A stretch of 64,000 nt of DNA from Straminergon stramineum (lineage: Eukaryota; Streptophyta; Bryopsida; Hypnales; Calliergonaceae). The translations under genes were made by a program, and so were the position numbers. Below are positions 37,081 to 50,745 of the stretch, piece by piece. The notes beneath the pieces are model-generated. The model had not been told where the DNA came from, searched no databases, and saw nothing but the letters and a program-made list of their open reading frames with translations. The stretch's first letter is position 1, and the number at the start of each line of letters is the position of its first letter. Location of the stretch: contig OY987263.1 in NCBI GenBank assembly GCA_963920665.1, positions 21,471,968-21,535,967 of the forward strand. Direction: 5' to 3'.

Positions 37081-37725
37081 TTAACCCGTAAATGCCCAAG
37101 GCCTGTTTGGAGCTTCTTGAAATTTGCTCTAAATTGAACAAAAAGTCAACATTTTCATAAGTTGTACCAATTTCTTTTGAATTGTAATTGAACAAATTCA
37201 AACTAGACACATTAGAGATCACATAGGAAAAGAAAACATAACAATATCAATTGCAAATTGAAAGATTATAATGTTTGATCATGAGGGTGTTAAAAGTATG
37301 AAAATCTTCAATTCTCTTTTTGCATGTCAACTCTAAAAAGTTGGTCACTAAAAAAATATGAGGTTATAGGGCCTAGCATGCACAACCTCAATCAATTTAT
37401 GGTCTTTCAAAATCTATTCTATAATTTTTTTAAATAAATTTCTAAAGTGATTTTTCCTCCAAGATCTAGTGTGTTTGAGGCTCATTTCTAAGAGTCCTCA
37501 ACACTATGGGAAGTCAAGATTGCAATGGGCATCCTTGCACAAAATCTTGAATAGAAAAATCATAATCCTTTATTTTTAAGATCCACTTTTTGATCCTAAA
37601 ACTAGACTTCACAAACAATTCTCCAAAAATATAAACTAATAATAATAGCAATTTGGTTGAATTTTACTTAACTCTAAAGTTTTCGAAACACCAGAATCTA
37701 GTGCCACGGGCATTTAGGGGGTTAA
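37081..37725 (+). mobile_element. TTAA-flanked element, family B, copy 1
   Basis: The left end is TTAA-CCCGTAAATGCCCAAGGC; the right end is GCCACGGGCATTTAGGGGG-TTAA, inverted to the left. It is 645 bp and non-coding. Homologous DNA in the reverse orientation lies at 62479-62957 and, truncated, at 59633-59879. Confidence 0.7.
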
Positions 37726-38231
37726 CAGGAATTTTTGGGACTAGTCTACCTAAAGTATGCATTTTTTACATAATCATTACTGGTTTATCCAAAATCAATC
37801 TTAGATTTTCATGTTTTGTTGAACATTTAAGACATATTATAGTGTATATGTACAAGAATATTCACGGATGATTTTAGGAATAATTATCTCATCATATGAA
37901 AGAACAAGAAACTGGATTTTCCCTCTTGTGAAAAGCAATTCAAAAAATGAAGTTGAATATGATAAGTCATTTGATGATAGTTCACTTGTAGTATTGAATA
38001 GATATTAAAGTAATCCTATAGGTCATGAAATATTGCCCTTCATTTGGCCCCTTTTTATTTCTTATTATAGATTGTATTAAAATTGTAATTGCATTAGAAT
38101 TGTAAATCAACGTGCTTTGTTCATAATGACAGAAGCCATGATTGCATGGTGTCACTTCCATTGAATTTTTTCTATAAATTGTGTTTTGGATTTTGCTCAT
38201 ACATCTTTGAATTGTCATGATTGTGTGCAAT

Positions 38232-39153
38232 TTAACCCCTAAAGGATCAAGCTGCTTTCTTTTGGCAACACAACAATTTTTGGCACCTCACTACAAATGG
38301 GATTTCTATTTTTTTCTTCCAAATTTTCACACAACATAGGGACAAGGTTTTTCTTTAAGGCTCAACAATTTTTATAACTTTTGACTACCTAGTTAAAAAG
38401 TTATTGTATGATATGTAGTTTTTTTCCTTGGCTAGGCAATTTGGGTAGATAAAGAAAATCACCTTTTTTAGAAACAAAAATTTGAAATTGATTTTTGTAG
38501 AAAGCTTTGAATCATTCCATTTTAATTAATGAGATGAAAGTTATGAGGAGTTTTAGTTTGTGGGCAATTACAGAATCTCTATTCTAAAATAAACTTTGAA
38601 GTTCTTTATTTAACTCAATTTGAAAAAATAATTGAAAAAATATAAAAATATTTAGGATGTAGATTTTTTATCACAACATTACAACCATTGGGATTGAAAT
38701 TTTTCAATTTGATAACTGAATTGTTGAGAATTTAGTATTTTGAATCATTTTCTAGGTTTTTCTACCTACTATTATTTTCTTATATGTTGTACAATCCCAA
38801 ATGATTTGAAATTTTCAAGCATGTAGCCAACTTACCTTGAAGAATGAATCAAAAAAAGCACCACCAATAAGGACATTTTTTTCTTACAAATGTGACCTTG
38901 TGAAGTACTGCTGCCTTGTTTTTTGTAGGGTAAAAAAAAAGGATTTTTTGTCAATTCAAATGCAATTATCTTGCAATCTACATGGTAGAAAATTCTAAAC
39001 TTTTTTCTAAGTCATTTCAAACTAGCGCACTACAAGATCCTTCAATTACATGTGTCCAAACAAGTTTTTTTCCTAAAACTTCGTACTTGTATTAGAAATG
39101 ATAGTTTTAGAGTGTTTTGGGTGAAAACATAGTATGGGAATTTTAGGGGTTAA
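38232..39153 (+). mobile_element. TTAA-flanked element, family A, copy 3
   Basis: The left end is TTAA-CCCCTAAAGGATCAAG; the right end is AATTTTAGGGG-TTAA. It has the full set of family modules in order and lacks the CACTA-type insert. About 920 bp. Confidence 0.7.
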
Positions 39154-39273
39154 TTACACATGAATTAATACAATAAACTATCTAATTGGATGTTTGGAGG
39201 TGCAACAATGAGACTAAACCTCAATTTAGAGAGTATACAACTCAATGTAATTAAATTGCATACAATCATGCCT

Positions 39274-39597
39274 TATTATAGTAGAACTTCTCTAAAGTAA
39301 TAGGGCCTAGATCACCGGCCAATATTACAATAGAGAGGTTATTGATTTAGAGAAGGTCTGCACATTCAAGAATTTGTTGTCTTTACATAAATGACACAGT
39401 CTTGGATGCACATTGATGACATTGTCAAAGGACACTTTACACTCTCGAAACATGGCAAAGATAATACCAAGATACTATAGCAATTATAACACTTTTCCTA
39501 TTGGTACACATAAAGATACAATACTACAATATAGTATTACATTTCCTAAGCCGGACCTCCAAGAATATTATGTTAAAGAAGTTTTATTGTAGTATTG
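39274..39597. mobile_element. MITE-like element with about 25-bp terminal inverted repeats
   Basis: The left end TATAGTAGAACTTCTCTAAAGTAAT and the right end ATTATGTTAAAGAAGTTTTATTGTAG are imperfect inverted copies. Pairing continues inward through GGGCCTAGATCACCGGCC against GGTCCGGCTTAGG. About 320 bp, non-coding. Confidence 0.5.
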
Positions 39598-40929
39598 ACT
39601 CAAAGAGGCTCTCTTGTATCATTAAAAATAAATTCAAATGCAATCTAGAATAAGAGTTGAAGGACAAAACTAACAAACAACATTTTATGATTTATTGGAT
39701 AACTCTATTGCCTTTGAAAATGTCAAACCAACCTTTCTCACTTTTTCATTGGACTACACCAAATTCTACTCAGAGGGAATTCAATTTTAATTCATTTCGG
39801 TGACAATTTAAGTAATTGCACCTAATTGTGATTCCTTTCTAAAATCAAACCCTCCATATTCTTGCCTAAAATGTATTGCACTTGTTCACGAGAGAAGAGG
39901 GGCGCCTTCACATACACATATTTTCACCACTTCGAAAATCCATAGTTTATTCAGTCTCAAAATACTTAAGAAGAAAATTTAGAATACTCTTTTGACTTGC
40001 AATAAGATCCACCAAAATTCTAGACAATTTAATGATAGGAACAACGCTCAATTGCTTATTCAAACCTAATTAGATGCAGCTAACTTAACGAGTATGGCAA
40101 AACTCCGAATAATGTAATGATGATAAACTCCAAAACGTAATGGTGATAAATAAATTAAGTATTGAGCTCTATCTGACTTGGAGCAGCATGTTGGTGCAAA
40201 ACTCCGAACGTCTGCAGATACTTTCCCTTCCAATTCGTCCGAAGGAAAATGTCTTGAACAAGCACAATCACTGTATTGACAAGTAATTAATGATTTTGTC
40301 TGTTCACAGCATCTACTCAAGGGCTGCAACCAATCAAACAATGACACATGTTACTTGTTTCCAAAAAGTGTTTTGGGGTTGAATTTCATAAAACGGTGTA
40401 ACTAAACGGTAATAGCTCAATCCTCTTCACCTAATCTAGAAGACCACTCTTTCTCTTCAATTCACATATAAATATCTCGTATTGGACCACAAGCTACTTG
40501 TAAAATGACGTTGCTTTCTTGTCCAGTAATAGCTACAACATTTGCAGTGTTTGAATTAGCATCAAACCTATGAATTAGCGGTGTAACTGATACCTTAAAA
40601 ATTTAGAAAAAAAATGATTCATCTAAAAATAAATACAACACTGCTTGTTAACTACCAAAAATTGCTTGCAGGAACATAAAAAGTGATCAGTTTTATGCAG
40701 TGTGCATAGCCTGAAAGAATGAAAAGGATAAATCATAAACAGTTAACCAGATTTGAAAATAGTAATATTTGTACATAAAAACAGAGGAAGATTTATTCTT
40801 CAGAAGTGGCAGAACACAAAGTCAGAATTTAACATATATTTGCCTGAGACTGAAGCAGCCTTGAGAGTCCCGGCTCTGTGCAAAAATACCTGGGAGGCAA
40901 ATCGAGACATGAAAACGAATTTGCGCAAT
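39598..40929. other. Spacer downstream of RPT4
   Basis: No gene seen. The part next to 40930 should contain the RPT4 3' UTR (transcribed on the minus strand). Confidence 0.4.
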
Positions 40930-43900
40930 CTACTCCTTGCCAAAATCCGTGCTGTAATGAGCACTTGATTCCAGCTTCTTTGCATCCGTAAGTTTCCGAA
41001 CAGCCTGGAGAAAACCACAAACTACGTAAAGCACAAACAAATGTGACTTTAAAGGTTTAAGACAACTATTAACATTGTATAGCCCTACATGACATTTCAA
41101 GATTTACAACTATCTCCGTCAACCCACTTTACAGAAGGGATAAGAGACATACCTTCATGAAGTCCTCTTGTACAACATAATCACGATCAGCCCGAATAGC
41201 AAACATGCCTGCTTCAGTACACACATTGCGAAGATCGGCTCCATTGAAACCCTGCAATGAACAAAGGTCAGCCACCCACAGATCGCCTTCCTTCAAAAAT
41301 ATGCAAATCAATAGTAGCCCAGATGGCTAATGGTACAGTCCTCAACCAACCTAAACCTCTGAGCAAGAAAATATGCGTCTCAGTTGATGGTGAAACATAA
41401 ATATGAAATAAGAATAAAAACTCTACCTCGGCAAGTTTAACTATAGCCTCGTAATCGATCTCCCCATGCTTTGTAATCCCAGATGCATGAATTTTCAAAA
41501 TCTCTGTCCGAGATTGCTCATTTGGTAGAGGAATTTCAATCTTTCGATCCAGACGACCAGGTCGGAGTAGTGCAGGGTCAAGAACGTCTGGCCGATTTGT
41601 AGCCATAATCATCTTTACCTGCACTCTCAAATAAATGTGAATAATAAGAAAGTACTCGCTGACAAGCAGAAAGTTTCACACCCTGCATCTCTTAAATTGC
41701 TGTGCCAGGAAACCTCAATGAAAATACAAAAGGTAGATGATCTGTCTGCATATGATTTGTCTCATCACATCAGAACAATGTTTCAAAGATAGATTCATTA
41801 TTTGAAAGGATTTAAGAGTCCACATTACCTTTCCAAGCTGATCAAAACCATCAAGTTGATTCAAGAGCTCCATCAGAGTGCGCTGAATTTCTCGATCGGC
41901 GCTCGTGCCCTCGCTAAACCGACGACCTCCAATTGCGTCGATCTCATCCATAAATATAATGCACGGCTGCAAAGACAAGCCAGGGTAAAAAAGTATGCGC
42001 ATTAGAATGACATTACACCCCAAAGACCGTGCAATAGTCTCGATCTTGAACATATAAACCAAAGGGCAGATGGAGAGAGATAGTACTTGATGGTCGCGAG
42101 CATAACTAAACATCTCCCTAATGAGCCTTGCACTTTCGCCTATGTATTTGTCCACGATCGCACTAGAAACCACCTGAACAAGCATAAAATCACAAGTCAG
42201 ACACACTGACAGACTGTTGCGCTTGTCCATCCAACCAAAATTTCACGATCACCTAGTTCCAGAAGCCTAAGTGATGATCAAAAACACAAAAGATCTACAG
42301 ATCTATGTGTCAACAGATCTATGTAAATGCTCACAGAAAGTCTGACTCAAATCAACTTGATTAGATCCGACATAAGTTTCTCTTACCTTTAAGAAATTAG
42401 CATCAATATTGCTGGCAATTGCTCTCGCCAGGAGGGTTTTGCCAGTTCCAGGAGGGCCGTACAACAATACACCCTGTAGAAGAGCCCATGCTAGGATTAG
42501 GGAAAGGTTATGAAAATATTTAACAATTTGACGACCACATTTTGCAGATGTGAAACAATATATTTGATGTGAAGTAGGTTCGAGGGGCCAAGAAATATAA
42601 CAAAGGAATGCATGAAAATCTTGTGGTGAAATGTAGCAAAAGTGATGATATTTCAAACTGGGAACACAGATCAATGGTTTACCTTAGGGGGCTTAATACC
42701 AACTCGCAAGAAGAGTTCAGGATTCATCAGCGGCAACTCAATCGACTCACGAAGTTCCCGAATCTGATCACTTAGTCCTCCAACCGCCGAGTAGCTAATA
42801 TTTCCAGGATCCTCGTGAAGCATATTGTACACTACAGGGTCAACCTAGAAGCACACATTATTGAAAATATTAGGACACCGATACATGAATTGCAGAAACG
42901 GAAGGAAAAGCGAATAAACTTAAAAAACGATTCACAAGTGTATTATCGAAATGCATTTAGCACATAATCCACCAAAGAGAACCCAAACCCTAATTTTACG
43001 TGAACTTCAGTGCTCCCCAAAATGTAGGACTCTAATGGCAGAACCCAAAGGAAATTTTTAAAGCAGGAACATCCATAATCGTCACTGACCCAAACCTGCA
43101 ACCCTAAATTCGTACAGTGCGTATATATTGATTAACATTAAGAGGAAGAAAACCACCCAAACCCCTGTTCAAATGTCGTTTTTAAGTCGTCAGCAATAAA
43201 ACATTTGTATACAGTATCCAAAAAACATATTCTTTGGTGCGTTGCAATCCTCTTCCATTTGCCAACAACAACATCAATAACAATTCGTCGACTCTAATCG
43301 AAGGAACTAAGCTCAGCATCTAAAAAGGCCATCACGGATGTTCCTACCTGAGAACTCCAATAGCGCAACCGAAACATAGTTCACAATCTAATAAAGTCGT
43401 AATTTAGGGTTTGAGAATCGATACAGAATGAATTCACCAAGCTCACCTCTCTTGGAAGTGCTCGCATGATTGTCAGCGTAGTCATATCCAGGGCCACTCG
43501 AGTACCAGCCACCAACTTCTCTTTGTCCACCTTGTTGCGGCATCCAACGACATACCGTGGACCACTGCTAGCCTTCACAATTACTGTCCAACGAAAAATA
43601 CAATTAGACCTTCCAAAAATAGTCACAATCGCAACCACTGACCCAAAATCGCCGCCTTGAAATCTTGGACTATAGTTTCGTATTAAATTACAGGATATAG
43701 ACCACCCCAAGATCATTCAAGTGTCTGTTTTAGCTCTACGAAGAAATACCGAGCATTCATAACTTTCGTTCACTCAAGGTATCCATATATCGCGTTCTAA
43801 GGTGCTTGGAAGTCCTCTTTCCTTCGTCAACAAGAACGTCGATAAAAAATTGACCAACGTCATAACAATAGGAACTAAGCGCCAGCAACATACAGGTGAT

Positions 43901-44357
43901 TCTCCCTGAGCTGATCACTCCTTTCGAATCCAGTCAGCCATCAAACCTCCAAACGATCGAGCAACACTACCAATCGGAACGTCTCCCAAACCCTACATGA
44001 AGCAAACAAACACTCACATCGTTCGGAATCCAGTTGCCTCAACACCTCTCCAATAATTTGACCCACGCTCTGAAGCGCCTTCAAGTCATCCTCCGTTTTG
44101 TCGAAGTCCTTCCTCGCAACCTTAACATTTTCTCGCACTGAAAAAATCAGACACCACAAATTAAGCTCATTTGCCGAAACCTTGAAAAATGTTCACAGCA
44201 CATGCTTAAAACAGAGGCCTGTCGGGAGTAATCCATGAAGTAACCCTAAGCAGGATAGCAGCGGCAAGTACTGACGATTGCGTAGCCTGGAATCTAGCTC
44301 CTTGTGGTGCATGAGCTTGCGCCGGTAATCCGCCCGCGCCACCTCGGGGTCCGCCAT
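40930..44357 (-). CDS. RPT4: 26S proteasome regulatory subunit RPT4 (10B), ten exons, 392 aa
   Basis: One of the six AAA+ ATPases of the 19S base, which unfold ubiquitinated proteins and feed them to the 20S core in cytosol and nucleus. Exons on the minus strand: 44357-44276, 44137-44018, 43583-43447, 42844-42683, 42473-42387, 42173-42087, 41966-41829, 41618-41427, 41251-41153 and 41004-40930. All splice in phase with GT-AG sites. Motifs: N-terminal coiled-coil-forming segment (residues 1-55), OB-fold region, Walker A GPPGTGKT (173-180), Walker B IIFMDEID (228-235), and the arginine-finger region [10 protein letters not shown] (288-297). Length is close to the Arabidopsis protein, which I recall as 399 aa. 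The C-terminus ends FGKE, not HbYX, as usual for RPT4. Every position I compared fits the family; no defect is visible. Confidence 0.98.
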
Positions 44358-45283
44358 GATGACGACGAAGGGAAACAATCACACTGAGCTGCAGCAGTGG
44401 TGGCGATCGTCGAGAAGGAGAGTGGGAGAAGCGATTAGGGTTTCGACATGATAGTCACTTTGTTGCCAAGGCTGGTGCAAATCGAAGAAGCTCAGGGTGG
44501 GAGAGACCAAGACGATGCTCTTCGTTCTTTTCTTTCGAACCATTTCTTTTCTTTCCGCGTTTTTCTTTTCTTTCCTCTCTTTTCTTTTCTTTATTGGTTC
44601 TGGACTGAAGGGGAGGAGGCTTTGTATTAACAGAAGCTGCAGTGCAAAGCTTCCTCCCTCCCTCTGTGGCCACTGGAAGTTTGATTAACTTAAGATCTTA
44701 CTCGAAAACATTATCAAGGGTTACATTTATAATATAAGTACCTGTTGGTATTCATAAATAGGCAGAAAGGAGCAAAAATATTTGCTAATAGCCATTAAAA
44801 AAAAACTGAGGAAGATTAAAACGATACTAGGGCATTATAAAATGTATCATGTTAAGCCCATTCTGCAAAAATGAACCAAGAGGCATTAAAAAGTGAACCA
44901 AACTAAACTCGCGACGCAATCATCACTGGAAGTTAGCTGGAAGCAAATCTACATAACACAATTAAAACATCAACATTTCAGGGCTGTATCAACTTCTTTA
45001 CATGACATAAGCGTTTATGTGATCCGCGTCTGGTCACAAACCCCAAACCCTAATTCTCTGATTAAAAAAATGATCAAACTTTCTCCCTCCTGTAGCTGCT
45101 GCTGACATTCTATAAAAGAAAATGCAACCAACATTACTTCTCCACACCTGTGAAACCATCATACAGTAACACCCCATATGCAAATTGCTTGCATCTTTGC
45201 TACGTCATCTCCAACTCCAGGACCCAATTTGATGAGCTTGCCACTGCTGGTTCTTGTCAGTAAACCATCGCTGGTCTGCTTGT
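44358..45283. promoter_or_regulatory. Spacer: RPT4 promoter/leader and F-box 3' flank
   Basis: Both neighbours are transcribed leftwards. Next to the RPT4 ATG is a TTTCTTTTC-rich tract (44521-44594 on the plus strand), purine-rich in the RPT4 sense. No regulatory site can be assigned with confidence. Confidence 0.4.
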
Positions 45284-46528
45284 CTACGGTACGACATCGA
45301 ACTTGGCTTCCACTACGAAAGGTCCTGCATAGTCCTTTCTAATAGAAACCCCCCAGTTTTGAACCACATAATCCTTCTCAGGAAAGTTATGCCAGGACTT
45401 TGTTGGCATGTGGAAAACCTTCAGAATAGTCCCCACGTCAATGCCCAGGACTCCAAAAAGTTGAGCATCCGGTTTGCAATGGTAAGGTAACTTGAAAAGC
45501 AGAACGACCACATCGTTCATGACACGAAGGCAAGTCCATGTACCCTCCAGCTTCGGACATTCGCATACGAGCTCCCACATTTCTGCGCCCAACAACTTCT
45601 TCCAAACTCCATGCTGCCCTCCTCGCGCACAAAGCTTGTACAATTCCCCGGAGACGTCATGCACGGAATGCGCGATATACTCCCCATCACAAAAATCTCC
45701 ATGGGATGCGTAGAGATCAAAGATGCTGACAGCCTTGGCCTTGGTGTAAAATGTGGCAACGTTCTCGTAAAAGGAGGGTGACGACATACAGTGCATGTTG
45801 AAGACTTCCCTGTCATTCAAAGGAGCCATGCTGCCCTCATCGTTTTTGCTCCATCGATTCTCCACCGAATCGTAAACCTCCCAGGACATACAACCTTCCA
45901 CGGCGTAAATGAATGTGATAGTGTACCCACCTTCCGGTACAGTATCCATTCGAACGAAAGAAGGGGCTGAGGGCATGTCACTGGGGTGGGGTAGTGCACG
46001 GCGAAAGCCAGTCACCACATTCATCACAAAAACTCGGATCTCAAGCATTTGAGGGTTACTGTTCCTCTTTTTTTCATGTTCAATGACACATACCAGGCCA
46101 TTTACCGTTGCTGCGACGTTGGTACTCGAAACGACCTCGGGGCAACGCGCAATTCCAGGCCGGAAACACTCCTGCCCATCCTCCTGAGTGAGGAACATGG
46201 TCCCGTCCACCTTGTCATGGACCATGAGAGCGATTCTCACCAATGAAGCTCCTTCAAATGCAGCTTGAAAATGCGGAGATGTGATGTTAGATCTCCAAGT
46301 CTTGTTCAAGGAACGAGTCCGGAGGATGTCCTTCACTGATAGTCGTGCAAAGATTTGTAGTAACACCTCCTCTGGAAGTCTGCTCCATAGCTCGGAATCC
46401 AAGCTAGGAGCTGCATCCTCCTCCTCAGACACAAACTCCTTCCTCAAGCGATTCTTCCCCAGAAATGGATCTTTAACAATGAGACGCTTTGGAGTCTCCG
46501 AGCTGGTCGCCGAAGCACTTGCCTCCAT
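45284..46528 (-). CDS. F-box protein (414 aa, single exon)
   Basis: Probable substrate receptor of an SCF (SKP1-CUL1-F-box) ubiquitin ligase. The F-box lies at about residues 50-92 (LPEEVLLQIFARLSVKDILR then WRSNITSPHF). It is preceded by a Ser/Glu-rich N-terminus and followed by about 320 residues with no Kelch, LRR or FBD signature that I can pick out; they resemble the beta-propeller-like C-terminal regions of plant F-box proteins in composition (repeated W and aromatic residues). The first ATG is at 46528. The frame is open 15 codons further upstream, but without an ATG. No introns are needed. Confidence 0.85.
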   Translation of the reverse strand: MEASASATSSETPKRLIVKDPFLGKNRLRKEFVSEEEDAAPSLDSELWSRLPEEVLLQIFARLSVKDILRTRSLNKTWRSNITSPHFQAAFEGASLVRIALMVHDKVDGTMFLTQEDGQECFRPGIARCPEVVSSTNVAATVNGLVCVIEHEKKRNSNPQMLEIRVFVMNVVTGFRRALPHPSDMPSAPSFVRMDTVPEGGYTITFIYAVEGCMSWEVYDSVENRWSKNDEGSMAPLNDREVFNMHCMSSPSFYENVATFYTKAKAVSIFDLYASHGDFCDGEYIAHSVHDVSGELYKLCARGGQHGVWKKLLGAEMWELVCECPKLEGTWTCLRVMNDVVVLLFKLPYHCKPDAQLFGVLGIDVGTILKVFHMPTKSWHNFPEKDYVVQNWGVSIRKDYAGPFVVEAKFDVVP

Positions 46529-48239
46529 GCTGACTGTTGATGATTGCCTGGGCAAATTGCCATAGCCGAACAATTTGGGGTCAGTAGAAAAATTTTAAGA
46601 GAAAAGAAAAATTCCCATTTGTTACAAATTGTTATAACTAGCTCATTTGACATACTTTTTGCCTACGACCTGTAATTGTTGATACTTGTGTGAGAGCAAA
46701 CCGCCATAGCCCAAATTTAGGGTCAAGAGTTGCAAAAAAGAAAATTGATAAAAAAAAACAATTCACCATCTATTACAAATTAATTGTTTTAACTAGCTTG
46801 TGTGTTGTCGGCTTTGGTCTATAAACTATAACAAACAAGCTTTGAAATAACCTTTGAAAGGTTCTTTGAAATAACATCCTAAACAACCTTCCAAGAGTTT
46901 GACCCAACCACATTTCTCTTCATGACATCTTTTATGGTTGTTTATGACTACTCAAACAACAATGAAATTTCCATCTCCGTGATTGTTGAGTTAGACCGTT
47001 ATAATAGAAAGCAATAAAAGAGGAGTGTTAGTGCATACATGAAAGCAATGATTCGTGACAGTAGCAAGGAAAGAAACATAAAAATAGACTAATTATGAGC
47101 ACATGAGTGTGCACAACTCTAGAGTCTCTTAACAATTGTCTAGAACTATCAATACAAGTTTGAGCATGCGATTGTACGAGTTGGTTGCAAAAGATGGTCA
47201 ATCGTGCCACCTTTGAGATGAAGAAGCTAGCGAAAGTCGCAAAACATACTCTACAATCTACACTCACATGCCTCTAATGATCGTGGGTTGAGACACAACA
47301 TGAAGAAAACCCTAAGCTATTGAAATAATGACAGTTTTCACAGTACTTTATCATAAGTGGATGGAAAGTTCTTTCAGTGCTTTCCATTGACCAAAGTGTT
47401 GAAAAGCATCTCAAGAATATTTTTATTATTATAGCACCTTGGTAGCACCTTGTCTTTTCTTTGGATAGTTGGGAATTTCTTTGTCACCTTTCAATGAAGA
47501 TAGTGTTTAAAATTTCTCAAGACCTTTTCATTGTCTTTACATGAAAGAATTTCACTCCTAAAAGTCTTTGGTATCACATATATATGCTCTATAAATTTCA
47601 AACAAGATTTTACCAAGTATAAAGATTTTAAATATTATGATTAGTAATTATTCATGCAATACTAATAGGGTTTTGCAAGCTATAATAAATAAATGCCCAT
47701 GCTAATGTACATTGTATTTAGAGTGGAGGATAATTGTTGGGAGATTGGGGCTATCCAAAGTAATTAAATGATCCCCCCAACCCATGAAACGAAAATCTCC
47801 AAGCTCTTAAAATTGATAAATATACACTAGAACAATGTTTTAACATATTGCATTGTGTACTCCAAATTTAGAGATCTCATTGATAGCAATTGAAATATAT
47901 TTTTTTGAATTTTTTATATAGTTCTTTGAAATCGGAAGCATTATATTTTTAAAGTTTATATTATTTTAGGATTTTTTCCATTTTAATATTTATATTTCAT
48001 GTTCAAAAATCCAAATTAGTTTTCAATACCTTAAGGACCAAGGGATAGTCCAAATCTCCAAAATTGTGAAGATGTATTATTAAATGCAACTTAAAAAAAG
48101 AATTTATTGACAACTCTCAAATGATAGTAGCAAAATATGATCCATAGATCATATCCATAAAGTTACATCAACTAGTTTACACACCAATATTTTTCAATAA
48201 AATTTGGAACCAAAACTTAGGGAGATCACTCCTTGTAAT
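46529..48239. other. F-box upstream region and AT-rich spacer
   Basis: Includes the F-box promoter. Two similar segments, CATAGCCGAACAATTTGGGG (46560) and CATAGCCCAAATTTAGGGTC (46705), each lead into a run with GAAAAATTCCCATT / ACAATTCACCATC and then TTACAAATT, a local duplication of about 150 bp. Confidence 0.45.
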
Positions 48240-49150
48240 TTTAGGTATACAACTAAATTAAGAGGGTATTTGATGTGGGGCTATTTACCTTCACTATTGC
48301 ATTTAAGATGACTATATTTTTACATAAAAAGATACAAGGGTGTACTTCCGATACCCAATGTTTTGTTTTTTATAAATTCACTCATTTAGTTTTTTAAAGT
48401 AGGGTTATCTTACATATAAAATTCAAGTATAAAATTTTTTCCCATTGCCACCCTTCTTTATAAATTTTGCTTTACCTCTACTACATGCATGTATAGCATA
48501 TACACCATGAAACTAACAACAATCAATTCAATTCAAGTAATACTAACTAGGTGGTGATTTTTAATAATAAATTTACCATTAAACACTTCAAAATCCCCAT
48601 TAAAATTGTCCTATGAATACCCCATTCAATGTAAGTGTGTTGAACACATATGGATTCAAAAATTGAAGTTAAATGGACTATGAACTCTATCCTTCTATTG
48701 TACAATTTTCAAGTCATTGAATCTATTAAGGTGAACCTCCCTATTTGTGCAATGTGACAATTTTTGCCATTTGTAGTCAAATTCCTACATATACACTTAA
48801 TTTTTTTGATATGTATTGTGGCATAATTTCAATCAACCACCCTTTATTGTAGATTTTCTTGATCGTATCCATTTTATCATCCACATGAAATTATTTGTCC
48901 TTATCTATACTCATGATAATAAGAAAAACTTGCATAGCTCTTATCTATTAAGGCTAACTTATTAATAAAAATTCCTATTACATTATATTTTTATGTAGCC
49001 TAATTTACATATATTAGAGTATGTGAAATTTCATAGACCCTATAGTGCCCCTCCATATTATATAATCTTTTTCCCTTTGAATTAAATGGATCCTATCTTT
49101 TAACTTACGTAGTTTTCTAAAAACTCAAGAGTAATCTCCCCGGGAGCCAA
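48240..49150 (+). repeat. Dispersed repeat D, copy 1
   Basis: Direct repeat of 61175-62070, about 900 bp. Shared words in order include GGTATTTGATGTGGGGCTA, TTTACATAAAAA, ACAAGGGTGTA, CATGCATGTATAG and TTTTCTAAAaAnTCAAGA. No coding potential. Confidence 0.75.
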
Positions 49151-50330
49151 AAATGGAAAATTCATTCTAAAATTGATTAAATAGATTGAATATTTTTTAT
49201 TTTCACAAGATTTTTTTCATCCATCATGTTTTTATAAGAATTGTCTATGGCATTGTAGGAATGGTGATACTATTTTTCCATCCATCATGTTTGTCAGTCA
49301 TCATTAAGTTGTATAAGAAAACCCACCTTTTTTGCAACAACTAATTAAAGACTTTCATACAAGTCAATCTCATAATTTGTATAAAATGCCCATCATAAAT
49401 ATCAAAAGTAGAGATTCCTATTATGAATTTGAAGGACCATAACTCCTAAAGGACCACACTATAGTCATTGGCGTTGCAGGGCATGCTACTATCACCATTG
49501 CTATACATTGTTTTTTGCCGTTAACTGGCCATTGCATGAAAGAGACTCTATCTCAAGGAGAGCACTCCCATTTTTTTTTTATTGTTAGTGTACAATCAAA
49601 TAAAGGGTTATTTTAATTACCTAGGTCCTAAACTTTAGACAATTTTTAAAATTAAATTAGCATTACTATAATGGATTATTCAAAGTTATAAATAATAAAG
49701 GGTATAAGATAATATTGAATTTTACCTATTTTTTTCTATGATAGCCTTGCCAAAAAAATCAAAAAAAAATCTGAACTTTTCATAACTACTAGAAGTGCTA
49801 AAATCTCAACTTTTAAGTACTATAAGTTTGGCATAAGTATCCAAGAAGCAAGATCATGTGTGCTATTTCCTTGAAAATCTTACAAGCTCTAGCCAAGGTA
49901 GCGAGATCATCAAAGTTGAAATTAACTAATATAATTCCATCACAAGTTGATATATGATTGTCACAAATTGATGTAGTCATGACATTATTTAATAGGAGTA
50001 ATTCTGACCCTTCTAAAATAAGTATTGTACAACAAGTCAAATCTTAATTTGGAGGTAGATATTGTATGTACAACACTTCCTAGGCAATTCATTCTTCTCA
50101 TACAATCATTTTTTTCACTAATGAAACTGAATTTCATTACAAAGAACATAGTCTATACAATAAAAATTTCATTTAGCATGCCAAACGCATTCATTGAAGG
50201 ATGGAGGAAGCTACAATGATAACTCCAAGCAATGAAAATAAAACAAATCTAATGGAAAGCAATCAAAAGTGATGCAATAGCAACACCTAAAAAATACAAC
50301 TTTCTAAGTAGATCCAGAATGTCTACAAAG
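49151..50330. other. Gene-free stretch
   Basis: Contains one family A terminus-like word, ACTCCTAAAGGACCAC (49443), but no partner end nearby. No gene seen. Confidence 0.4.
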
Positions 50331-50745
50331 GCGCAACAATTTTTGTAACTTTTGCCCACATAGTTAAAACATTATTGCATGATGTTTTTTTTCCAACTTA
50401 GGAAGTTCAAAAAGATCACTATTTAAAAAAAAAATAGAATTTGGTATTCTAGATTTATATATACATGGAACGCTTTGAATCATTCCATTTTGATTAATGA
50501 GATGAAAGTTATGAGGAGATTTTGTTTGAGGGCAATTATAGAATCTGTACTCTAAGATAAAATTTGAAATCCCCTATTTTACTAAATTTTATTTTTTGGG
50601 CAAAAATAAAATTATAGAATGCCAATTGTTTATTACAACATTACAACCATTGGAATTGCCCTTTTTAATTCCATAAGTAAATTCTTAACAATGTAGTATT
50701 TCAAACCATTTTCTACTTCTTTGTACATACTATTTTTTTTAAGCT
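50331..50745 (+). repeat. Family A fragment
   Basis: Carries the central modules (GAATCATTCCATTTTGATTAATGAG, TTACAACATTACAACCATTGG) but neither TTAA terminus. It is a truncated copy. Confidence 0.6.
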
